Source of the DNA: Paenibacillus bovis
GTDB taxonomy: Bacteria; Bacillota; Bacilli; Bacillales; Bacillaceae_C
Assembly (NCBI GenBank): GCA_007679095.1
Contig: VEFU01000027.1
Location: 1 to 57,042 of the forward strand
Length of the DNA: 57,042 nucleotides
Direction: 5' to 3'
In this document: in pieces, positions 35,342 through 44,542 of the stretch
How positions within the stretch are numbered: the first letter of the stretch is position 1
Layout: every line of letters starts with the position of its first letter
Program-made: the position numbers and the translations under genes
Notes under the pieces: generated by a model
Databases searched by the model: none
The model's input: the letters and a program-made list of their open reading frames with translations, nothing else
What the model was told of the DNA's origin: nothing

Positions 35342-35369
35342 TTTAACTGTTCTTCATTTTCAGTATAAT
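35342..35369 (+). promoter_or_regulatory. Promoter of the two-component system
   Basis: TTTAAC (35342-35347) and TATAAT (35364-35369) are 16 bases apart, 31 bases before the response-regulator start. Confidence 0.6.
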
Positions 35370-35399
35370 GGAATTATGACATATCGGATTGGACGTGAA

Positions 35400-36101
35400 A
35401 TGATGCAAAAGAAGATATTGCTAGTGGAAGACGATAAAGAGATCAGTGCGTTAGTCACAAGTAACTTAGAACGGGAAAATTTTACGGTCATTACTGCTTT
35501 TGATGGGGAGCAGGCACTGGAAATATTTGAAAAAGAATCTATCCATTTAATTTTGCTAGATATAATGCTACCGAAGCTGAATGGCATAGAGTTTTTGAAA
35601 AAAGTGAGAGAAACAAGCTTAGTTCCAGTGGTGATCATTTCCGCCAAAGGGAGTGACATTGATAAAACATTAGGTCTAGGGTTTGGTGCAGATGATTATG
35701 TCAGTAAACCATTTTCTATGCTAGAGCTAACGGCAAGAGTAAATGCAGCAATTCGAAGAGCTACACAGTATGTTCCCACTAATAACAATCCTATTTCCAA
35801 TTCCATTCATTATCGTGAACTCACACTAAATTTAGCTACTTTCACAGCAAGCGTGAATGAGAAGCAAGTACAGCTAACTTCAAAAGAATTTCAGATTTTA
35901 AAGTTATTTATGACGAACCAAACGAGAGTTTTTACAAAAGAACAAATCTACCAATTTATATGGGAAGATGATTTTTATGGCAATGAGAATGTGATAAATG
36001 TTCATATACGTAGGCTCCGTGAAAAAATTGAAGCAGACCCATCGAACCCAAGTTATATTCAAACGGTTTGGGGGATTGGCTATAAATTAGGAGAACAATA
36101 A
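35400..36101 (+). CDS. OmpR-family response regulator (YcbL-like)
   Basis: A 234-residue response regulator. The receiver domain has the acidic pair D11/D12, the phospho-acceptor D54 (LLDIMLP) and K103 (SKPF). The C-terminal winged helix ends NVHIRRLREKIEADPSNPSYIQTVWGIGYKL. I start it at 35400; the open frame continues upstream through a promoter. It is followed immediately by its kinase, then an ABC transporter, the order of the YcbLMNO and BceRSAB peptide-antibiotic systems. It probably binds the AAGGA direct repeats at 33998 and 37095. Confidence 0.92.
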   Translation: MMQKKILLVEDDKEISALVTSNLERENFTVITAFDGEQALEIFEKESIHLILLDIMLPKLNGIEFLKKVRETSLVPVVIISAKGSDIDKTLGLGFGADDYVSKPFSMLELTARVNAAIRRATQYVPTNNNPISNSIHYRELTLNLATFTASVNEKQVQLTSKEFQILKLFMTNQTRVFTKEQIYQFIWEDDFYGNENVINVHIRRLREKIEADPSNPSYIQTVWGIGYKLGEQ

Positions 36102-37037
36102 ATGAGTTTCATACCATATATGATCATTCTTGTATTATTGATTGTGATAGGCTGGCAATATAGATCGAAGCGAAAGTTACAAAGTGAACTCCATAAAATA
36201 CATGATAAATTAACTCATATAGTAGAAGATAAAAAGACGGAAAAGCTATTTTTACAAACAAACGAACAAACTGTGCAACAGCTACTGATACAAATGAACA
36301 GGCTTCTAAGTTACAACCAAAGTGTAATGGCTGATTATGCTAGAACAAAAGATAGCATGAGAAAGATGCTTTCTAATATGTCACATGATTTAAAAACGCC
36401 GATGACGGTTATTTTAGGCTATGTGGAGAGATTAAAACAAAAGGAAACATTAACGAAAGAGGAACAGGAAGAAACGGTAATACGTCTCCATCACAAAACG
36501 TTAAGTGTTATTAACTTAATCAATCAGTTCTTTGCTCTTGTTAAAATCGATTCTGGTGATGAGGAATTTCCAATTAGCCGAATATCAATTAATGAAATAT
36601 GCCGTAAAAACATATTGGAGTTCTACCATATGTTACAATCAAAAGCCATACAGGTGGAGATAGATATTCCAGAAGAGAAATTGTATATTCTTGGCAATGA
36701 AGACGCTTTAAACCGAATACTTCATAATCTTATATCTAATGCTATTCGTTATGGGAGTGACGGTGGTGTGTTAGGGTTAACGGTACGAGAAAATCAGGAA
36801 ATGGTTTCCATTGATATATGGGATCGAGGGAAAGGTATTAAAGAGGTGCACCTAGACCGGGTGTTTGAGAGGCTCTATACACTAGATGATGCGCGGAACC
36901 CGGAATTTCAGGGAAGTGGACTTGGGTTAAGTATTACGAAACGTCTAGTAGAGACAATGGACGGCGAGATTCATTTATATAGTAAGCCTTATGAGAAAAC
37001 CGTCTTCACTTGTACCTTTAAACAAATGACATATTAA
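36102..37037 (+). CDS. Sensor histidine kinase (YcbM-like)
   Basis: A 311-residue kinase with one membrane segment (residues about 4-20) and almost no extracellular part, a linker coiled coil, the H-box SHDLKTP with H95, the N-box NLISNAIRYG, and G-boxes DRGKGI and GSGLGLSI. The single short sensor segment is typical of kinases that sense through a partner ABC transporter. It begins directly after the regulator stop codon. The pair is likely to sense peptide antibiotics or cell-envelope stress. Confidence 0.92.
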   Translation: MSFIPYMIILVLLIVIGWQYRSKRKLQSELHKIHDKLTHIVEDKKTEKLFLQTNEQTVQQLLIQMNRLLSYNQSVMADYARTKDSMRKMLSNMSHDLKTPMTVILGYVERLKQKETLTKEEQEETVIRLHHKTLSVINLINQFFALVKIDSGDEEFPISRISINEICRKNILEFYHMLQSKAIQVEIDIPEEKLYILGNEDALNRILHNLISNAIRYGSDGGVLGLTVRENQEMVSIDIWDRGKGIKEVHLDRVFERLYTLDDARNPEFQGSGLGLSITKRLVETMDGEIHLYSKPYEKTVFTCTFKQMTY

Positions 37038-37039
37038 CG

Positions 37040-37072
37040 GAGGTTGTCCATTGGGGTGCAACCTCTTTTTTA
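37040..37072 (+). terminator. Terminator after the kinase gene
   Basis: GAGGTTG (37040-37046) pairs with CAACCTC (37059-37065), followed by a run of T. Confidence 0.85.
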
Positions 37073-37094
37073 TATCACTTTTCAGTTTAAACTT

Positions 37095-37143
37095 AAGGAA
37101 TTTGTAAGGATTACGAAAGAAAAAACACAACACTTTTTATTAT
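37095..37143 (+). promoter_or_regulatory. Response-regulator boxes and -10 element before the ABC transporter
   Basis: AAGGA at 37095 and 37106 (11-bp period), then TATTAT at 37138-37143. The box region shares 23 identical bases with the arr promoter. Confidence 0.7.
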
Positions 37144-37170
37144 GATAAAAGTACTGAAGGAGGTGCGCGT

Positions 37171-38094
37171 ATGGAATATATTATTCAAACGAATAACTTA
37201 ACGAAAAAAGTGATAGGCAAAGAATTAGTATCCAATATTAATATTCATATAAAAAAAGGTGAGATTTATGGGTTTTTGGGCCAGAATGGAGCAGGTAAAA
37301 CAACGATTTTAAAAATGCTCACAGGGGTAACCTCACCAACAACTGGGGAAATTTTATTGTTTCAAGATCGACTCACAAATAAATCGAGGTCAGCCTTAAT
37401 TAGAGTCGGAAGTATCATTGAATATCCCGTATTTTTCGAGCATTTAACGGCAATGGAGAATTTGAAATTACATTGTGAGTATCTCGGTTATTATGATGAA
37501 AATGACATGAAACAAGCGCTACAATTAGTGAAACTACAAGATGCCGAAGGTGAAATCGTAAAAAACTTTTCACTTGGAATGAAGCAGCGACTTGGAATTG
37601 CGCGCGCAATTATCACAAAGCCGGAAGTCATCATTTTAGATGAACCAACGAACGGGTTAGATCCTATTGGGATAAAAGATATACGGCAATTAATTCGTAT
37701 GTTGAATAAGGAGTATGGAATAACCTTTCTTCTTTCTAGTCACATCTTAGGAGAGTTGGAACAGATTGTTGATCGAGTTGGGATTATTCATCATGGAAAA
37801 TTATTGAAGGAAGTAACATTAGCTGAAATACGAAAAGAACGGTCTGATTATATCGAGATTGTGCCATCTGATATACGGAAGTCTGTTTATTTATTAGAAA
37901 ATGAGCTTCATATTATGAATATGAAAATAATAGATGACCACAAAATTCGCATATATGATCTATCCTATACCCAAAGTGAGATAGCGAAAATGCTGATGAT
38001 GCATGATGTAGGTATTGAAGAAATGCAGAAGCATTCTCATTCGTTGGAGGACTATTTTTATGAGCAAATTAATGGCGGTGGACAGCTTGACTAA
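37171..38094 (+). CDS. ABC transporter ATP-binding protein (BcrA/YcbN type)
   Basis: A 307-residue ATPase of the bacitracin/lantibiotic-immunity class. Walker A is GQNGAGKTT, the signature is FSLGMKQRLGIARA, Walker B is VIILDEPTNGLDPIG and the H-loop is SSHILGEL. A C-terminal extension of about 90 residues is typical of BcrA. It overlaps the permease gene by 35 bases. Preceded by the AAGGA boxes, so it is probably switched on by the local two-component system. Confidence 0.9.
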   Translation: MEYIIQTNNLTKKVIGKELVSNINIHIKKGEIYGFLGQNGAGKTTILKMLTGVTSPTTGEILLFQDRLTNKSRSALIRVGSIIEYPVFFEHLTAMENLKLHCEYLGYYDENDMKQALQLVKLQDAEGEIVKNFSLGMKQRLGIARAIITKPEVIILDEPTNGLDPIGIKDIRQLIRMLNKEYGITFLLSSHILGELEQIVDRVGIIHHGKLLKEVTLAEIRKERSDYIEIVPSDIRKSVYLLENELHIMNMKIIDDHKIRIYDLSYTQSEIAKMLMMHDVGIEEMQKHSHSLEDYFYEQINGGGQLD

Positions 38095-38761
38095 TTTAAT
38101 AAAGCTAGAATGGAAAAAGTTAAATCAAAAATCAGTCATTGGGGAGTTAATGTTCTATCCACTTATTTTAATGTTTCTACCTGTATTTTTTATAAAAGGG
38201 GTTAGTGCAGATTTCGGTAAAGACTATACAACATTTATTGAATTGAACAATTTGTTGCAAATGGGATATACACTTTTTGGTGCCTCTTTAATTAATCATG
38301 TTTTCATTGAAGAATATAAAAACAAGACGATTTCACTATCCTTTCGATATCCTATTAGTCGCCAAAAGCTATTTGCTGCAAAGATATTATTTATTGGTCT
38401 GTTTGTATTTCTGCTTACTATGTCTTCTTATTTATTAACAGGTGTCGTCACATTTGTAGTGGATCAAGTGTATCCAATCGTAAATGGTGATCCTTCGTCA
38501 TCAGACTTGCTTAACTTTTTCACGCAAATGATTTTTCGTTCCTTTGTCATCACGTTGCTGAGTTTTATCCCACTTTTTTATTTTGGCATTTGGAAAAGAG
38601 TAACCATTCCAACTGTATTATGTGGAATTATCGTCATGCAATCTCACCTTGTAAGTATCATTGATCTTAATTTCAATCTCGTTCTTACAGTACTTACGAT
38701 TCTAGGTGGAATTAGCATTTTCCTTTCTATAACAACCGCTGACAAAATTGGAGAGATGTAA
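38060..38761 (+). CDS. ABC-2 type permease (YcbO-like)
   Basis: A 233-residue membrane protein with about six membrane segments (around residues 30-50, 70-95, 110-135, 150-180, 185-205, 210-228). It has a cytoplasmic N-terminus starting MSKLMAVDSLTNLIKLEWKKL, as in YcbO/BcrB permeases. The start at 38060 has GGAGGAC upstream and lies inside the ATPase gene, so they are translated together. Role: self-protection against a peptide antibiotic or envelope stress, inferred from the system. Confidence 0.85.
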   Translation: MSKLMAVDSLTNLIKLEWKKLNQKSVIGELMFYPLILMFLPVFFIKGVSADFGKDYTTFIELNNLLQMGYTLFGASLINHVFIEEYKNKTISLSFRYPISRQKLFAAKILFIGLFVFLLTMSSYLLTGVVTFVVDQVYPIVNGDPSSSDLLNFFTQMIFRSFVITLLSFIPLFYFGIWKRVTIPTVLCGIIVMQSHLVSIIDLNFNLVLTVLTILGGISIFLSITTADKIGEM

Positions 38762-38784
38762 ATCTTTGAAAAGGAGAATGATCC

Positions 38785-39126
38785 ATGAGTATTGTGATCG
38801 TACTAAAAGGAATTTTGATTTTTATGTTTGTCATGTTAGGAATGCAGAAAATAGTAGGTCATCCTATGCAAGTAGAGATCTTTAATAACCTGAAGCTCCC
38901 GCAATGGTTTCGAATCGTTACAGGATGGGTGCAGTTAGTAGGGGTATTATTACTGGTCATCGGCTTTTGGGTAAATTGGATGAATGTTTTTGCAGGGATT
39001 TGGTTAGGTATCACGATGCTTGGCGCCTTTATATCCCATCTGCGAATAAAAGACCCAATCGGAAAATCCATGCCCGCCTTCGTTTTCTGTATTATTTCCT
39101 TTGTACTTGTGTTTGTGAGTTATTAG
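38785..39126 (+). CDS. DoxX-like membrane protein
   Basis: A 113-residue four-helix membrane protein of the DoxX family. The first helix is followed by GMQKIVGHPMQVEIFNNLKLPQWFRIVTGWVQLVGVLLL, a typical DoxX sequence, and the last helix is VFCIISFVLVFVSY. It lies 23 bases after the permease and is probably co-transcribed. DoxX relatives are linked to redox or envelope stress; no specific activity is claimed. Confidence 0.85.
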   Translation: MSIVIVLKGILIFMFVMLGMQKIVGHPMQVEIFNNLKLPQWFRIVTGWVQLVGVLLLVIGFWVNWMNVFAGIWLGITMLGAFISHLRIKDPIGKSMPAFVFCIISFVLVFVSY

Positions 39127-39153
39127 GAAATTTAATGAAGTGTATTGGTAAAG

Positions 39154-39190
39154 GGACACTTGCTTTAACGAATAGAAGTGTCCTTTTTTG
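39154..39190 (+). terminator. Terminator after the DoxX gene
   Basis: GGACACTT (39154-39161) pairs with AAGTGTCC (39176-39183), followed by six T. Confidence 0.88.
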
Positions 39191-39236
39191 TATTTTTAGT
39201 GATAATGGTTAGGGATTTCTTTAATAGAATCACTAC

Positions 39237-40223
39237 TTACACTGTTTCACCTTCAATTATTTCATGGCTAATCTGGATTCTTTTCGGTATTTCGTTTCCT
39301 TCAATTTTATCAACTAAGGAGTTTACTAATTGAATTCCGATATCTTGTATAGAAAATCCAACTGTAGTTAATGAGGGAGTAACGTATTGAATCGTATCAA
39401 TATTATCGAATCCCATTAGTCCCATTTCTGTAGGTATATGAATTCCTTTGTTTTTTGCATATTTTAGAATATCGAGAGCATAAATGTCACTAGAGCAAAG
39501 AAATGCAACTTTTTCCTTACCTAGGAAGCTTACGTTATCAATTGTCTCAATGAAATTTTTATCTGTAATAACCATAGATTCCATTTTTTTATGCAGCTTT
39601 ATCGCTTTATGAAAGCCTATTAACCTTTGTTCAGGACCATACATATTATTGGAAGGATTCGATTTTCTTAAAGCAGGCGTTATATAAATCAATTTTTCAT
39701 AGTTCTTAGAAGCTAGATATTGCACGGCATCCATAATAGCTTTTTCATCATTAATCCAAATAAATGGAAACTCATCCGATATTTTATTACCAAACGTAAC
39801 AATAGGTACTTTTAGATTTCTTAAATATTTTTCAAACTCTTGTCCTTTATTTACGGACATTAAAATGATTCCATCGACTTTTCGATCTACTAAATACCGA
39901 ATATATTCTTTTTCTAGCTCAGGTTTTTTATGTGTAAGTGTTAAATAAACAAAATAGCCAAGTTCTCTCGCTCTCGTTTCAATCGCATTGGCAATTTGCG
40001 AAAATATACGATTATTTATATCAAATACAACAATGGCAATGGTCATTGTTTTTTTTGTAACTAAACTTTTAGCAATAAAATTGGGTCTATATCCGACTTC
40101 TTCGGCCACTTTTAATATTTTCCTTTTCGTTTCAGGACTAATACCTGGGCGGTTATTTAACGCACGATCGACAGTACCTCTAGATACTCCGCAAAGACGC
40201 GCTATTTCTTTCGTATTAACCAT
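39237..40223 (-). CDS. LacI-family regulator of the glycan locus
   Basis: A 328-residue LacI/GalR repressor. The N-terminal HTH and hinge read TKEIARLCGVSRGTVDRALNNRPGISPETKRKILKVAEEVGYRPNFIAKSL, and the periplasmic-binding-like core has AIVVFDINNRIFSQIA and LMGFDNIDTIQYVTPSLTTV. It is divergent from the GH116 gene. Three GTGCACGTGCAC operator cores lie between them, so it very probably controls this locus and itself. The effector is probably a sugar released from the substrate of the hydrolases. Confidence 0.9.
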   Translation of the reverse strand: MVNTKEIARLCGVSRGTVDRALNNRPGISPETKRKILKVAEEVGYRPNFIAKSLVTKKTMTIAIVVFDINNRIFSQIANAIETRARELGYFVYLTLTHKKPELEKEYIRYLVDRKVDGIILMSVNKGQEFEKYLRNLKVPIVTFGNKISDEFPFIWINDEKAIMDAVQYLASKNYEKLIYITPALRKSNPSNNMYGPEQRLIGFHKAIKLHKKMESMVITDKNFIETIDNVSFLGKEKVAFLCSSDIYALDILKYAKNKGIHIPTEMGLMGFDNIDTIQYVTPSLTTVGFSIQDIGIQLVNSLVDKIEGNEIPKRIQISHEIIEGETV

Positions 40224-40323
40224 TTATAATCATCCTTTTAAATTTACAGATAAGTTTACTAATTCTATTTACTTTGATTATTTATGATGATATTATAAAA
40301 TCATTAAAATATCAACACAAAAA

Positions 40324-40337
40324 CGTGCACGTGCACG
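40324..40337. promoter_or_regulatory. LacI-type operator O1
   Basis: CGTGCACGTGCACG, a perfect 14-bp palindrome with core GTGCACGTGCAC, about 100 bases from the LacI start. Confidence 0.82.
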
Positions 40338-40402
40338 GATATGGGCAATTTTATTGAGTTTGTATCTAATTTGGTGTTTTTTCATATTTTTTTGCTTTAA
40401 AT

Positions 40403-40416
40403 TGTGCACGTGCACG
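40403..40416. promoter_or_regulatory. LacI-type operator O2
   Basis: Core GTGCACGTGCAC at 40404-40415, identical to O1 in the core, 79 bases further. No other clear feature is seen between the operators. Confidence 0.82.
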
Positions 40417-40501
40417 ATAAGTTTTATGGAATCAAAAATTGTGTTGATAAAGACAGTGAAAGGAGGAGGTACTTTAATTTCTGTTTTTTTTATGAACGAA
40501 T

Positions 40502-40515
40502 TGTGCACGTGCACG
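40502..40515. promoter_or_regulatory. LacI-type operator O3
   Basis: Core GTGCACGTGCAC at 40503-40514, 57 bases before the GH116 start; spacing to O2 is 99 bases. Positions allow looping between operators. Confidence 0.82.
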
Positions 40516-40571
40516 TTACGGGAAGATTAAGTAATAATCATTAGAAATACGTTCTTAAAGGATGAGGAAGC

Positions 40572-43073
40572 TTGGTTAAAATAACAGAAGGTTTAGGAGA
40601 AAACAAACCATTTTCACATAATGAATTATTTGAATTCGGTTACATTCGGGAGTATGGAAAAGATGCAACAGCTACAGCATTTCTTTTAGGTGGAATTGGT
40701 ACGGGTAATGTATCTCTAGGTAGTAGAGGAGAGTTTAGAGATTGGGAGATATTTAACCATCCAGGGAAAGGCGCCACATTACCTAATACGTATTTTTCTA
40801 TTTGGGCACAAGCTGAGGGGAAAGAACCCGTTGCAAGAATACTAGAATCAAAAATAAATCCACCACATACACATGCTCATGGTTATTCGCCAGGAACAGC
40901 AGCGGGCTTACCTCGATTGGAAAATTCTAAACTAGTAGGTAAATATCCGTTTGTTCGTGTTGTATTTGAAGATAACAGTTTACCGGTGGATGTGGAATTA
41001 GAAGCATTTACACCTTTTATTCCATTAAATCCAATGGATTCTGGAATACCTGGGGCTTACTTGACCTACAAAGTAAAAAATACATCTAACGTACCTGTAG
41101 AGGTTACGATTGCTGGATCTATCATAAATCCAATCGGGGCTACCTTTGATCAGAAAGGGAATTTACAAACACAAAAATGCTCGCAGAATTGGAACCAATT
41201 TATTGAGGAAGAGGATTTTTCAGGCTTGTTTTTGCGGTCTTATAAATTTCCAGAAGTGCACAGAGAATTTGGAAATATTGCCTTAACTACTACGAATAAA
41301 AAGACAACATATAAAAGGTCATGGCTACGCGGACCTTGGTTTGATCACTTACATGAATTTTGGGATGACTTTTCAAAGAATGGTTTATTTACCGATTTAG
41401 AGTATACATCGCCAAGTAAAGACGGGAGTACTGATACTGGAACACTAGGCGTTCGTGAATCTATTTTACCAGGAGAGATAAAAGAATTTAGTTTCTTTTT
41501 AACTTGGTATTTTCCAAATCGTTTAAATGGTTGGAGTGATGCTTTCTCAGTAAAGGAAAAAGGACGTGAAACGGTAGAGAATTACTACACCAATCATTTT
41601 GATAGTGCTTGGTCCGTTGCAGAATATATGGTGAAGAACCGTAAGCGATTAATACAACAATCACGCACTTTTGAAGATGCATTGTTTAGTAGCTCTCTTC
41701 CTAGTTATGTCATTGATGCGATTGCAAGTAATATTACAGTACTTAGAAGTACCACTTGTTTTTGGTTGAAGGATGGTCGTTTTCTTGGCTATGAGGGATG
41801 TCATGATGATTGGGGATGCTGTGACGGAAATTGTACACATGTATGGAATTATGCGCAAACTCTAGCATTCTTGTTTCCGACTTTAGAACAGAACATGAGA
41901 GAAACAGAGTTTTTGGAAGAGGTCGATCAGGATGGAAAGATGAATTTCCGTGCAGTGCAAATGTTTGATTGCGAATGGACATTTGGAGAAAATCCTGCGG
42001 AAGCCGCTGCTGATGGTCAAATGGGTGCAATTATGCGTGTGTATCGCGAATGGAAGCTTTCCGGAGACGATACATTTTTAAAAAAGTTATGGCCAGCAAT
42101 GAAAAATGCACTTAAGTATGCATTGCTTCAATGGGATACGGATGAAGATTTAGTACTAGATGGCAAACAACATAATACGTACGATATCGAATTTTACGGC
42201 CCAAACCCACTAACTGGTGTTTTCTTCTTAGGTGCTTTACGAGTTGCGGAGGAAGTAGCTTCCTACTTTGGCGAATCAGATAACGCTAGTATGTACAGGG
42301 AAGTTTTTGAAAAAAGTTCAAAACGACTCGATGAGTTACTGTGGAATGGGGAGTATTACATTCAATTATTAGACGATGTGAATCAACATAAATATCAGCA
42401 TGGAACAGGGTGTCTCTCGGATCAATTGCTTGGACAGCAATTAGCTCACCTATTTGATTTGGGGTATTTATTACCAGAAGACCATGTAAAAAAGGCTGTC
42501 TATTCTATTTATAAACATAATTTTAAAACTGATTTCAGTGATCACGCGAACCCGCAACGAACTTATGTATTGAATGATGAAAAAGGTCTTCTCCTTTGCT
42601 CATGGCCTAATGGTGATCGTCCAACATTTCCATTTGTTTATTCTGATGAAGTATGGACGGGAATTGAATATCAGGTTGCAACCCACCTAATATATGAAGG
42701 GTTTATCACAGAGGGCTTGTCGATTGTAAAAGCTGTTCGTGAACGCCATGACGGAATTCGTAGGAACCCTTGGAATGAAGTAGAGTGTGGTCATCATTAC
42801 GCACGCGCCATGGCAAGTTGGGGATTATTAATAGCTTTAAGTGGTTTTAGTTTTGATATGACGAAAAATGAGCTTAGTTTTAAACCACGGATAAATGAGG
42901 AAGATTTCTCCACATTTTGGAGTACAGGGAAGGCTTGGGGGACATTCCAACAAAAGAAAAATACAGATACAGGTGAATGGGAAGTAAGTATTGATGTTCT
43001 TTATGGTGATGTTACAGGGTTAACAGTACATGCTTGCGATAAAAATTGGGAAGTAGTTTCTGCAGCTCGTTAG
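40572..43073 (+). CDS. GH116-family glycoside hydrolase
   Basis: An 833-residue cytoplasmic enzyme (no signal peptide) of the GH116 / non-lysosomal glucosylceramidase family. The N-terminal beta-sandwich starts FLLGGIGTGNVSLGSRGEFRDWEIFNHPGKG. The (alpha/alpha)6 catalytic domain has DDWGCCDGNCTHVWNYAQTLAFLFPTLEQNMRE, NTYDIEFYGPNPLTGVFFLGALR and the late ERHDGIRRNPWNEVECGHHYARAMASWGLL, which holds family-typical residues. Bacterial members are beta-glucosidases, beta-xylosidases or N-acetylglucosaminidases. It starts at TTG 40572 after AGGATGAGGAAG. As first gene behind three LacI operators it defines the locus. Confidence 0.86.
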   Translation: MVKITEGLGENKPFSHNELFEFGYIREYGKDATATAFLLGGIGTGNVSLGSRGEFRDWEIFNHPGKGATLPNTYFSIWAQAEGKEPVARILESKINPPHTHAHGYSPGTAAGLPRLENSKLVGKYPFVRVVFEDNSLPVDVELEAFTPFIPLNPMDSGIPGAYLTYKVKNTSNVPVEVTIAGSIINPIGATFDQKGNLQTQKCSQNWNQFIEEEDFSGLFLRSYKFPEVHREFGNIALTTTNKKTTYKRSWLRGPWFDHLHEFWDDFSKNGLFTDLEYTSPSKDGSTDTGTLGVRESILPGEIKEFSFFLTWYFPNRLNGWSDAFSVKEKGRETVENYYTNHFDSAWSVAEYMVKNRKRLIQQSRTFEDALFSSSLPSYVIDAIASNITVLRSTTCFWLKDGRFLGYEGCHDDWGCCDGNCTHVWNYAQTLAFLFPTLEQNMRETEFLEEVDQDGKMNFRAVQMFDCEWTFGENPAEAAADGQMGAIMRVYREWKLSGDDTFLKKLWPAMKNALKYALLQWDTDEDLVLDGKQHNTYDIEFYGPNPLTGVFFLGALRVAEEVASYFGESDNASMYREVFEKSSKRLDELLWNGEYYIQLLDDVNQHKYQHGTGCLSDQLLGQQLAHLFDLGYLLPEDHVKKAVYSIYKHNFKTDFSDHANPQRTYVLNDEKGLLLCSWPNGDRPTFPFVYSDEVWTGIEYQVATHLIYEGFITEGLSIVKAVRERHDGIRRNPWNEVECGHHYARAMASWGLLIALSGFSFDMTKNELSFKPRINEEDFSTFWSTGKAWGTFQQKKNTDTGEWEVSIDVLYGDVTGLTVHACDKNWEVVSAAR

Positions 43074-43106
43074 TTTTGCGGAATATTAAAATAAGGGGGA
43101 TTATAT

Positions 43107-44465
43107 ATGCATAAAAAAATAAGTATTTTACTATTATTCACAGTTCTAATGTTGATGATGGCTGCCTGTTCGGATAAAAAAGAGAATACAAACTCGCAAG
43201 GAGAAAATAATGGTGATGATAAGGGAGGAATAGAGGGAATTAGCTATGTATATGACTCTAGTACTTCCGGTGAAATTACCTTTTGGACATATGACCCTTT
43301 ATTTGCGGATGTCATCGTAGAATTTAATAAGGTATATCCAAATATAAAAGTGAATTTCACTCCATTTGAATATGGGGAGCACCATAGCCAGTTACAAACA
43401 ACACTAAATGCAGGAAGTGGTGCACCTGATGTAGCACAGGTTTCAGCTGGTGAAATACCAAGGTATGAATCGGAAGGGCTTTTAGAGGATTTATTACAGC
43501 CACCTTTTGATGCAGGAAGATATAAAGAATATCAGGCAGAGTACAATTGGGAGCGTTACATGTCTTTGGATGGTAAACGACTTTTAGGTATTCCATGGGA
43601 TGTGCATCCAGGAGTGTTTTTCTATCGACCTGATCTATATGAACAAGTGGGACTTCCGACAGATCCTGAGGAATTAGGTGAGTTTCTGCAAGAACCTGAA
43701 AACGTTTTAGAGGCAGCGAAGTTATTAGCTGCAAATGATTTATATATGTATGAATGGAGAGATTCCCCAGCTGTTCATTATGGAGATGCATTAGGGTATT
43801 TTGATTCTAATCTAAACTATACACGTAACAATGAACGTATGATTGAAATGATAGATATCGTAAAGCAGGGGGTTCAATTGGGCTGGGCTCCGCAGATGGG
43901 TCTTTTTAGCGATGAAGGAAAACAACTTATCAAACAAGGGAAGGTGGCATCTTTCCCATTAGGAATAAGTGGGGCTAGACATATGGAAAATATGCTCCCA
44001 GATCAAGCAGGGAAGTGGAGAGTTACTAAAATGCCATTAGATTTAAATGTGGAATTAGGAGGTTCAACTTTCGTAATTCCAGCTCAAGGTAAGAATAAGG
44101 AAGCTGCATGGGCATTTGCAGAATGGATTGCGACATCGGAAGAAGCATGGAAAATATATGCAGAGTACGCAGTTCAGCCTGGATTTACACATATTGGACA
44201 GTTGCCGTGGTATCAAGAACATACAAATGATTTTTTAGGTGGACAGGAAGACTTTAAGCTTTATACAACCATTCCTGAGAATATACCAAAGCGAAAAATG
44301 ACGATTTTAGACGGGCAAGCATGGCCAGTATTTATAGATTCCATTAACGAAGCGATAGACAAAAATATTGATTCTAGAAGTGTTTTACAGCAGATAGAGG
44401 ATGATACATTAAAAAAACTTGCGCCAGATATCCAAAAACTGAAAGAGGAATTTGGTATTGAGTAA
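43107..44465 (+). CDS. Family 1 extracellular solute-binding lipoprotein
   Basis: A 452-residue sugar-binding lipoprotein of a carbohydrate ABC importer. The signal peptide ends MMAACSDKK with the lipidated cysteine at about residue 21. The mature protein has the family pattern (GEITFWTYDPLFADVIVEFNKVYPNIKVNFTPFEYGEHHSQLQTTLNAGSGAPDVAQVSAGEI) and a C-terminal AEWIATSEEAWKIYAEYAVQP. No permease or ATPase gene is in this locus, so it must work with a transporter encoded elsewhere. Followed by a hairpin that may limit downstream transcription. Confidence 0.9.
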   Translation: MHKKISILLLFTVLMLMMAACSDKKENTNSQGENNGDDKGGIEGISYVYDSSTSGEITFWTYDPLFADVIVEFNKVYPNIKVNFTPFEYGEHHSQLQTTLNAGSGAPDVAQVSAGEIPRYESEGLLEDLLQPPFDAGRYKEYQAEYNWERYMSLDGKRLLGIPWDVHPGVFFYRPDLYEQVGLPTDPEELGEFLQEPENVLEAAKLLAANDLYMYEWRDSPAVHYGDALGYFDSNLNYTRNNERMIEMIDIVKQGVQLGWAPQMGLFSDEGKQLIKQGKVASFPLGISGARHMENMLPDQAGKWRVTKMPLDLNVELGGSTFVIPAQGKNKEAAWAFAEWIATSEEAWKIYAEYAVQPGFTHIGQLPWYQEHTNDFLGGQEDFKLYTTIPENIPKRKMTILDGQAWPVFIDSINEAIDKNIDSRSVLQQIEDDTLKKLAPDIQKLKEEFGIE

Positions 44466-44474
44466 GCTTAGATG

Positions 44475-44505
44475 GAGCTAGCCTGTTAAAGGGGTTAGCT
44501 CTTTC
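44475..44505 (+). terminator. Intra-operon hairpin after the solute-binding protein
   Basis: GAGCTAGCC (44475-44483) pairs with GGTTAGCTC (44493-44501), one wobble, followed by a short T-run. Probably a partial terminator. Confidence 0.6.
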
Positions 44506-44542
44506 AAGAAGATTGTTAATTATTTCCTGGAGGGAATTCTAA

